DNA of 48,614 nt from Alkalilimnicola ehrlichii (lineage in GTDB: Bacteria > Pseudomonadota > Gammaproteobacteria > Nitrococcales > AK92). Below the pieces are notes generated by a model. It made no database searches and was not told the origin of the DNA. It was given only the letters and a program-made list of their open reading frames with translations. The stretch is from contig NZ_NFZV01000030.1 of assembly GCF_003399765.1 (NCBI RefSeq), positions 1 through 48,614 on the forward strand, written 5' to 3'. The translations under genes were made by a program, and so were the position numbers. This document shows, one piece after another, positions 43,398 to 48,614 of this stretch; the first letter of the stretch is position 1, and each line of letters starts with the position of its first letter.

Positions 43398-45289
43398 CCG
43401 GCGAGTCATTGAGTCTGCAAGGGCCGCTGAGCGAGCCGGTGCGGCTTGAACCCTTGCCACCGCTGACGATTGCGTTTACCGACGCGGCCGGTACGGCCGA
43501 GAGCGGATTCTGGCAAATTTGGGACGGTGAGCCGCGCCATACCGTCAGCGGTCGGGTGTTGGGTGCGTTTGGTACCGTGACTGTCGCAGCGGAATCGGGG
43601 CGGGGGCGCTCATCGGTGAGCCTCGACGGTGATCGGTTCGAACTAAGCCTCCTGGTGCAGGGGCCGGCCGAGTGGCGCTTTCGGGTGCAGGAAACGGGCG
43701 GGCCGGGGCGCCAGGCCGAGGTCGTTTACCGCTTCATAACCGATAATACGGCCCCCGACATTGAAATCCACGGCCCGGCCGAGCGAACTACCACGAAAGA
43801 TTATATCGTGCTCGAAGGGCGTGCTAGCGATGCGCGCTCAGGCCTTGCCGACGTGCGGGTGCACTCCGATCGCTACGCCGGGCAGAGTTTCCAGGCTTTT
43901 ATCGGTGCCGGCGGCGCGTTTACCGCCGAGCTGCCGTTGCAGCGGGGTATGAACCTGCTGACGGCCACCGCCGTCGATCGCGCCGGCAATTCCGCCAGTG
44001 CGCAGGTGCAGGTCATGCGCGAGGTGTCGGCAGCCCCTCGCCTGCTTATTCTCAATCCGCCACGCGATACCACCACCCGTGCCGAGCAATTGACGGTGAG
44101 CGGTGTCGTCTACAGCAGCCAGGCGAGCGATCAACTGCGGGTGAGCCTGGGTGATCGACAGCAATCCCCCGACCCCGGCCCGCAGGACGGCGCCCATGTG
44201 TTCAGCTTCGCCGCCGTGCCCTTGCAACCCGGCACCAACCAGATAGCGGTAGCGGTGGCCTCGCCGGCGGGCAACGACCGTCAAGTGGTTAGCGTATTCC
44301 GCGACGACAGTCCGGAGCGGGAAATCGCCCCGCCGACGCTGGAAATCACCTCCCCGTCCGCCACCGATTACAGCAACCAGGAACGCGTAATCGTGGCCGG
44401 TAATGCCACCAGCACGGTCGGCGTGGCCCAGGTTACGGTGAACAATGAAGTGGTGGCCGTGGGCGGTCGCGATTCTACCCGCTTGAGTTTCCGCCATAGT
44501 ATCGAGTTGTCGGCGGAGGGATTAGAAATCGTAGTGGTTGCCGAGGACATCGACGGCCGTAGCAGCCGCCGTACGATTAACTTGCAGCGCGATACCGACG
44601 CCCCGGTGATCGTGCTCGAGCGCCCCTTGGCGCCGGCGCCCGAGATCAACACGGTCGTTGAATCACCGTACCGCTTACGCGGTACGGTGACGGATGCTAG
44701 CTTAGCCGGCGTCAGCCTCAACGACCGCACGTTGGGCTTGGTGCCTGGTGCCGAAACGGGCCATTATCAGTTTGATACTCTGTTCAACTTAACTGCTGGC
44801 GAGTCGCGCTCGATTGTTCTCGCGGCGTGGGATTATGCCGGCAACCGTACCGAACAAGAGTATGTGCTGGCGTTCACGCCAGCGGTTGGCATCGAGATAC
44901 TCGCACCGCGGGCCGGCGCTGTGCTTGAAATGGCCGGTGAGGACGGTGCCAGCGTTGACATTATCGCCCGCCTGGAAGGTTTGGAGGACAACCACCAAGT
45001 CCGTATTAGCTCAGGCGCGGGCGAGCCGCAGAGCATGTCAGTGAGCGATAATCTGGCCCGCGCCAGCGTCCACTTCGAGGCCGTCCAAGCCGGCGCGGTC
45101 GAGGTGATCGTGGAGGTGCTGGATGCCGAATCTACCGTGGTGGCGAGCGCCCGGCGTCAGTTCGAGTGGGTGAACTTGGACGACATCGCACTCGATGTCG
45201 CGCGTACGGAGCCTGAGAACGCCGCTAGCGATATTGAGCCCAACCGCTCGATTGGTGTTTTTTCAACCGCCCGATCGACCCGGCCCTGA
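43211..45289 (+). CDS. Ig/FN3 lipoprotein, middle fragment
   Basis: Real coding begins at about 43271; the GTG at 43211 and the first 20 or so residues are a shadow of fragment 1. The fragment completes the FN3 domain (PLYYRVATVRDFSNP). It then has a series of Ig-like domains: about 43490-43740; about 43755-44020 (DIEIHGPAERTTTKDYIVLE, ATAVDRAGNSASAQVQV); about 44035-44320; about 44330-44600 (PTLEITSPSATDYSNQERVI); and about 44605-44870. An N-terminal part of an SbsA/Big_5-like domain (PENAASDIEPNRSIGVF) closes it. These resemble bacterial Ig-like or glucodextranase-B-like domains used as extracellular spacers. Its end is set by a one-base loss in the T6 run at 45258-45263. No catalytic motif is seen. 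Confidence 0.75.
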   Translation: MVRQAALAAGERLPLPSVSRHFAAAEAMLVETEQSEHRDATATGAEPLYYRVATVRDFSNPLTGESLSLQGPLSEPVRLEPLPPLTIAFTDAAGTAESGFWQIWDGEPRHTVSGRVLGAFGTVTVAAESGRGRSSVSLDGDRFELSLLVQGPAEWRFRVQETGGPGRQAEVVYRFITDNTAPDIEIHGPAERTTTKDYIVLEGRASDARSGLADVRVHSDRYAGQSFQAFIGAGGAFTAELPLQRGMNLLTATAVDRAGNSASAQVQVMREVSAAPRLLILNPPRDTTTRAEQLTVSGVVYSSQASDQLRVSLGDRQQSPDPGPQDGAHVFSFAAVPLQPGTNQIAVAVASPAGNDRQVVSVFRDDSPEREIAPPTLEITSPSATDYSNQERVIVAGNATSTVGVAQVTVNNEVVAVGGRDSTRLSFRHSIELSAEGLEIVVVAEDIDGRSSRRTINLQRDTDAPVIVLERPLAPAPEINTVVESPYRLRGTVTDASLAGVSLNDRTLGLVPGAETGHYQFDTLFNLTAGESRSIVLAAWDYAGNRTEQEYVLAFTPAVGIEILAPRAGAVLEMAGEDGASVDIIARLEGLEDNHQVRISSGAGEPQSMSVSDNLARASVHFEAVQAGAVEVIVEVLDAESTVVASARRQFEWVNLDDIALDVARTEPENAASDIEPNRSIGVFSTARSTRP
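43268..43273 (+). other. Frameshift site in the lipoprotein gene (one base missing)
   Basis: The reading moves to the -1 frame around CGAGGCACTTCG. Adding one base (for example a C at 43271) gives R-G-H-F-A-A-A-E-A-M-L-V and completes the second FN3 domain. The exact base cannot be fixed from this sequence alone. Confidence 0.65.
45258..45263 (+). other. Frameshift site in the lipoprotein gene (T6, expected T7)
   Basis: With six T residues the frame reads GVFSTARSTRP and stops. With seven it reads GVFFNRPIDPALITVRV, a perfect SbsA/Big_5-like strand (compare VLYFNRPLDLPAG in the giant protein). This similarity makes the site one of the clearest indels in the window. Confidence 0.85.
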
Positions 45290-45294
45290 TTACC

Positions 45295-46362
45295 GTGCGT
45301 GTGACCGAAACCGTCCACGGGCCGACTTATGATCTCTCCGCCAACCACGGTCGGCAGGCTTTGCACACCGGAGGCAGTTTGCCCGTGATTCAGGTCAATC
45401 GCGATCAAGCGGAGGTCGCGGGCGAGCTTTCCGTCCTGCCGGATAATCGGGCCGTGGTGTTTTATCCCGCGCGAGAGTTTGCTTACGGTGCCACGGTTTA
45501 TGTGGATCTGCGTTACGACGGCGAGGTGCTGAGTCGTTTCCAGTACGGCATCCGCCCTCTACCGAGCTTCCTGTCCGGTTTGCTGGTCGATCAGGTAGGA
45601 CAGCCAGTCGATGAAGTCGTGGTGGCGTTGCCGGATATCAATCTACGGACGACCACTGGCCGTAACGGCGCTTTTAACTTCGGTTTCCGGAGTAACGTCG
45701 AGGCGACTCTGCCGGCCGGCCGCCATCGCATGGTCGTTAACCCCGGTTTAGCCGATCGTCGCTACGGTACAACCGAACAATGGGTGACAGTCGAGCCCGG
45801 TCGACTCAACCGTTTACCGGCAGCACAGCTTCCCCGGCTGAATCCGGAACTGCCTTTTCAGCGTATTCGCGGCCGTACCGGCAATATTAGCCTCGCGCGC
45901 GACCAGCTACGGCTTGACTTGAGCGGGGCGTGGCTGCAATTCCCCGGCGGCCGTGATAACGGCGATGTTCACGTACAGCAGTTGGATCGGGTCGGTATTC
46001 CCTACCGAGCTCAACCGGTGGCGAATCCGCATTGGATGTTTGCCGTTCAGCCCGGTGTACGGGTCGATGGCGAGGTGGGATTGTCTATGGCTATACCCGC
46101 CCTTTACGGCAGCTATGACTATATCCCTGATGACGGCGCCTTCGTACTTATTATCGGTTTCGAGCCGGACGAAAAACACTTGATCCCGGTCGGGCTGGGG
46201 CGTATCGAACAACGCCGCATCCACAGTGTGGGCAAATTGCCGCTGAGTTCGCTTGCGTACCTCGGCTATGTGTTGATACCTGACGATTATCAAGTATGGG
46301 CGGAACGGCACGCCAACGGCGAGATCAGTCTGAAGGCATTGGTGGCAGAGTTAGAGCGCTGA
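45295..46362 (+). CDS. Ig/FN3 lipoprotein, C-terminal fragment
   Basis: Continuation of the lipoprotein in the -1 frame; the true frame is open from the T-run at 45258. The first residues (FNRPIDPALITVRVTETVHG) finish the SbsA/Big_5-like domain, which runs to about 45550 (VVFYPAREFAYGATVYVDLR). A carboxypeptidase-regulatory-like domain follows (LVDQVGQPVDEVVVALPDI, then TTTGRNGAFNFGF). The last roughly 190 residues, with patterns such as AVQPGVRVDGEVGLSMAIPA and FEPDEKHLIPVGLG, form a globular domain I do not recognise. No own ribosome binding site or signal peptide is present, so it should not be taken as a separate gene. The next gene begins 73 bases downstream. Confidence 0.75.
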   Translation: MRVTETVHGPTYDLSANHGRQALHTGGSLPVIQVNRDQAEVAGELSVLPDNRAVVFYPAREFAYGATVYVDLRYDGEVLSRFQYGIRPLPSFLSGLLVDQVGQPVDEVVVALPDINLRTTTGRNGAFNFGFRSNVEATLPAGRHRMVVNPGLADRRYGTTEQWVTVEPGRLNRLPAAQLPRLNPELPFQRIRGRTGNISLARDQLRLDLSGAWLQFPGGRDNGDVHVQQLDRVGIPYRAQPVANPHWMFAVQPGVRVDGEVGLSMAIPALYGSYDYIPDDGAFVLIIGFEPDEKHLIPVGLGRIEQRRIHSVGKLPLSSLAYLGYVLIPDDYQVWAERHANGEISLKALVAELER

Positions 46363-46435
46363 CGGAGCATCAGTCGCGAAGCGAGGTCAGCACAATGCCT
46401 CATGCAAGGAACTAGAAAAACAAGGCGGAACAGCA

Positions 46436-47491
46436 ATGGACTTCACGGGGCAGCAACGAGCACTTAAATGCCTATTGGGAGTGCTATTTATTGCCGTGGC
46501 ATCAATATACACCACGGTGAGCTTGGCATCGAGTTACATGCCGCAGCCGAGGGCGGTAGTCGGTTCGGTGTACGCTAGATCCCTGATTTTGGGCGAGAAC
46601 GGCGAGCCTATTTTCGCCCAATTCGATAGCCAAGGAAACGTTGTGGACGTGATCGGTGAGGCCGTGGGCGAGTTGGCCGGTGCTCGCGTTATGTCGGCTG
46701 CCGAGTACCGAGCCCATGCGGATGCCTACACCTCGTTCATGGACCAGCACCGGGACGGCCAGGCTCGGGGTGCCGTTCCAATGAGTCGAGCTGCTTATGA
46801 AGCGGCGTCTTTTTCTACCTTTCATGATAACCAGGCGGTGAATAAGCCGGCCTTGCGTTGGCCGGGGACCCGGTCGGTATTGACCAGAGGTCCGCTGACG
46901 CTGGCGACTCCTGATACCAATCCGGTGTTGCTCGAATCGCCTATCGACCTGACCAACCTAGCTATATTGGAGCCTAGTACTCAGTCGGTACTGCTTGATG
47001 TAAACGGGAGGGTGCTTCGGCAAAGCGACTATACACTTGGTTACCGTTCTAGTTACTTCGTTCAAGGGCCGGAGCAACCCGATGAGTGCACCATCGATGT
47101 AGCCTACGAGCCGGGAGGGGATAACCGTGTTATCGGACGTCGCCGAGGTGAAGATGCGCTATGCGGCCCCGTCCCTGGGGCAGAAATTAGTATGTGGAGC
47201 GCTTATGGTGAAGTGCAAACCGTAACCGATACCGACGGGCAGTTCCGGTTGAATTATATGCGGAGCGGTTGTCCTGGCTTCGATATTGAATTTACCTATA
47301 TCGTTTTTCAGAAGATTTTCTATAGTCACTTTCATCCGCGAGCGCAGGCGCCGAGGTTTCACTATCAGCAACGGGATATCTATGATCATTGCTTGGGCTC
47401 CCACGTCAAAGCCCTTGCTGGAGGCCTAGTCGGTATTGGCGTTTACTTGCACGTCGAAGGGATAATAGCGGGGCGGGGTACATGTGCCTGA
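46436..47491 (+). CDS. Secreted protein with carboxypeptidase-regulatory-like domain, N-terminal part
   Basis: The ATG at 46436 is preceded by AAGG and GGAA at 5-11 bases. The N-terminus is a Sec signal peptide: core CLLGVLFIAVASIYTTVSLA, likely cleaved near SLA-SS. I do not recognise the next 230 residues (AVVGSVYARSLILGENGEP, LLDVNGRVLRQSDYTLGYRS). Residues about 240-290 look like a carboxypeptidase-regulatory domain (GPVPGAEISMWSAYGEVQTV, TDTDGQFRLNYM). Around 47281 the coding DNA is unusually AT-rich. The frame ends at 47491 shortly after GIIAGRG, but a long open frame follows in the +1 register. The natural protein therefore probably continues to the window end, and the TGA reflects a one-base insertion near 47475. 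Confidence 0.65.
   Translation: MDFTGQQRALKCLLGVLFIAVASIYTTVSLASSYMPQPRAVVGSVYARSLILGENGEPIFAQFDSQGNVVDVIGEAVGELAGARVMSAAEYRAHADAYTSFMDQHRDGQARGAVPMSRAAYEAASFSTFHDNQAVNKPALRWPGTRSVLTRGPLTLATPDTNPVLLESPIDLTNLAILEPSTQSVLLDVNGRVLRQSDYTLGYRSSYFVQGPEQPDECTIDVAYEPGGDNRVIGRRRGEDALCGPVPGAEISMWSAYGEVQTVTDTDGQFRLNYMRSGCPGFDIEFTYIVFQKIFYSHFHPRAQAPRFHYQQRDIYDHCLGSHVKALAGGLVGIGVYLHVEGIIAGRGTCA
47470..47478 (+). other. Probable frameshift (one extra G) in the last gene
   Basis: Two G4 runs (47470-47473 and 47475-47478) flank one C. Removing one G from the second gives IIAGRVHVPDLSFPIDVTAL, which carries the protein into the long open frame that follows. The change must lie between the TAG ending at 47468 in the downstream frame and the TGA at 47489 in the upstream frame. 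This is the only break in the window that needs removal rather than addition of one base. Confidence 0.55.
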
Positions 47492-48614
47492 CCTTAGCTT
47501 TCCGATTGATGTGACGGCCTTGGTAGGGCAGGCTGATATTAGTAATAGCCAACTTGGTGGTGGGCCAGTCGAACGGGGGCCGACGACTTATGGGGTCAAC
47601 GTGCCTGGCTTTGAGCAAGTTCCGCCGGAAGGTTGGGACTTCAATGGTGACGGCCAAGCCGATCATGTCGAACCTTGGGGGGAAGAATGGGGCGTATGGT
47701 TACAAGGCCGTCGTCCGGAGGACGGTGATGGAGCGGGTAACCCGCTTCCGCCCGACTTCACCATCCAGCCCCACGCGTCGCCTGACTTCGCTCATCAAGG
47801 GTTGCTGGAGCGACTGAGTCTCGCTGATCTCAAAGAGACGGATCTCTACGTCTTTAGAGCTGCCACAGGAGATCTAATTGCCGAACGGCAAGGGCTTGAT
47901 GAGTTTGATCTTGATCCGGATATTAATCGACTCTACATAAGCTTGTTATTACCAAGTGGCGACATTACGGTCGGAACCCAGCGCCGCCTCTCAACCCCCT
48001 ATGAGTCCGGGCTTTCTTACAGCCCGGAATTCCTGAAAATAAGAGATATTGATCAATTACGCCCGGGCGAGGCGGTGCAGGTGGTCGCCATCAACCGCAA
48101 AACCGGCTACATCGGTACCGCCACGACGACGCTAACGCCTCCGACGGGTGGAATGATCGACGTACGCATCAATGGCCTACAGTTGGGGCCGCCGAACCTT
48201 AAAGTCCGGGTAGAGCGCAAGGCGGCTATCGGCGAGCAAGACAACTACTTAGTGGGTTTTGAGGGCGCCGGTTTAAGCTCCGATATTCACGTGGCCGTTA
48301 TCACGGAGTGGTACGATCACGATGGCACCCCGCTTCCCGCCTCCCTTCCCGGTTTCACCGGCCGTTTGGCGCGGACGGTGGCGGACCGGCAACTCGGTGG
48401 CGGTGTGGCGCATTTCCCCATTCAGCCGGGACGGCACACGCAGATGCTGCGGCTGCAAGGCGTGGACCTCTTGGCCAACCACTATTACCTGCACGTCAAC
48501 GCACAGCCCTATCATGAAGGCACCCCGGATTTCGGCGGCACGGGTGCCGGCGACGGCTTGCTGAGTTTTCGCCCGCGCTACTACGTGCCGGTCAAGGTCG
48601 CGATCTTCGACGAG
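47484..48614 (+). CDS. Continuation of the last secreted protein, cut by the window end
   Basis: From GTG 47484 the frame is open for 377 codons to the last base, with no stop; I checked this codon by codon. The product starts VPDLSFPIDVTALVGQADIS and contains a D-x-N-G-D-G-x-x-D calcium-type loop (WDFNGDGQADHVEPWG). It continues as extracellular-type beta sequence (DLYVFRAATGDLIAERQG, GEAVQVVAINRKTGYIGTAT, VAVITEWYDHDGTPLPASLP). There is no signal peptide and no ribosome binding site in front. With the 46436 gene and one G removed it would be one protein of at least 726 residues. It could instead be a separate gene starting at 47484, but that is less likely. I do not recognise the family. 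Confidence 0.65.
   Translation, partial: MPDLSFPIDVTALVGQADISNSQLGGGPVERGPTTYGVNVPGFEQVPPEGWDFNGDGQADHVEPWGEEWGVWLQGRRPEDGDGAGNPLPPDFTIQPHASPDFAHQGLLERLSLADLKETDLYVFRAATGDLIAERQGLDEFDLDPDINRLYISLLLPSGDITVGTQRRLSTPYESGLSYSPEFLKIRDIDQLRPGEAVQVVAINRKTGYIGTATTTLTPPTGGMIDVRINGLQLGPPNLKVRVERKAAIGEQDNYLVGFEGAGLSSDIHVAVITEWYDHDGTPLPASLPGFTGRLARTVADRQLGGGVAHFPIQPGRHTQMLRLQGVDLLANHYYLHVNAQPYHEGTPDFGGTGAGDGLLSFRPRYYVPVKVAIFDE

Larger units (their letters stand above)
42759..46362 (+). other. Reconstructed Ig/FN3 lipoprotein gene (1,201 codons, two frameshifts)
   Basis: Three open frames (42636/42759-43397, 43211-45289, 45295-46362) form one gene. The two junctions, near 43271 and at the T6 run 45258-45263, each need one added base. 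The span of 3,604 plus 2 bases is exactly 1,202 codons including the stop. Domain content is continuous across both breaks: an FN3 domain across the first and an SbsA/Big_5-like domain across the second. Confidence 0.8.

Overview
The window (48,614 bases, GC-rich over most of its length) comes from a Gram-negative bacterium. Three consecutive genes encode lipoproteins with clear lipoboxes and Ser or Gly after the cysteine, which fits outer-membrane sorting. A gammaproteobacterial or other proteobacterial origin is my guess; nothing here fixes the taxon. All convincing genes lie on the + strand.

Layout. (1) 2-682 is the C-terminal part of a nucleotidyltransferase/HEPN protein cut by the window edge. 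(2) 683-1403 is non-coding and holds a perfect 13-bp inverted repeat, a small GUAA-loop hairpin and leader-type hairpins. (3) 1404-40813 is one giant secreted-protein gene, now split into five open frames by four single-base frameshifts. Restoring one base at each break gives one continuous frame of 13,137 codons (about 1.4 MDa). (4) 40860-41678 and 41722-42594 are two parvulin/SurA-like lipoproteins, the second degenerate. (5) 42759-46362 is a third lipoprotein gene (FN3, Ig-like and SbsA-like domains), split by two more one-base losses; restored length 1,201 aa. (6) 46436-48614 is a secreted protein with a carboxypeptidase-regulatory-like domain. It carries one probable +1 frameshift at about 47475 and runs off the window end.

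Giant protein, N to C: Sec signal peptide; about 21 tandem bacterial Ig-like domains; a super-module of LVIVD-type beta-propeller, SbsA/Big_5-like domain and two IPT/TIG domains, repeated six times plus a rearranged seventh copy; more Ig-like domains and propellers; an invasin-like Ig domain; thrombospondin-type-3/EF-hand-like Asp-rich repeats; a PPC-like domain; and a C-terminal region of three roughly 500-residue Gly-rich beta-helix-like units, each with a Cys pair. No autotransporter barrel, PEP-CTERM, LPXTG or RTX signal is visible at the C-terminus.

Inferred biology: the close spacing suggests an operon. A very large surface or matrix protein would be exported by Sec, folded in the periplasm with help from the two outer-membrane-anchored parvulin-like lipoproteins, and presented together with the Ig-rich lipoprotein and the carboxypeptidase-regulatory-like protein. 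The role (adhesion, matrix scaffold or predation/contact) cannot be decided from sequence alone. The seven indels are mostly in or beside short homopolymers, which points to uncorrected sequencing error more than gene decay. This is the main uncertainty for every gene boundary given here.
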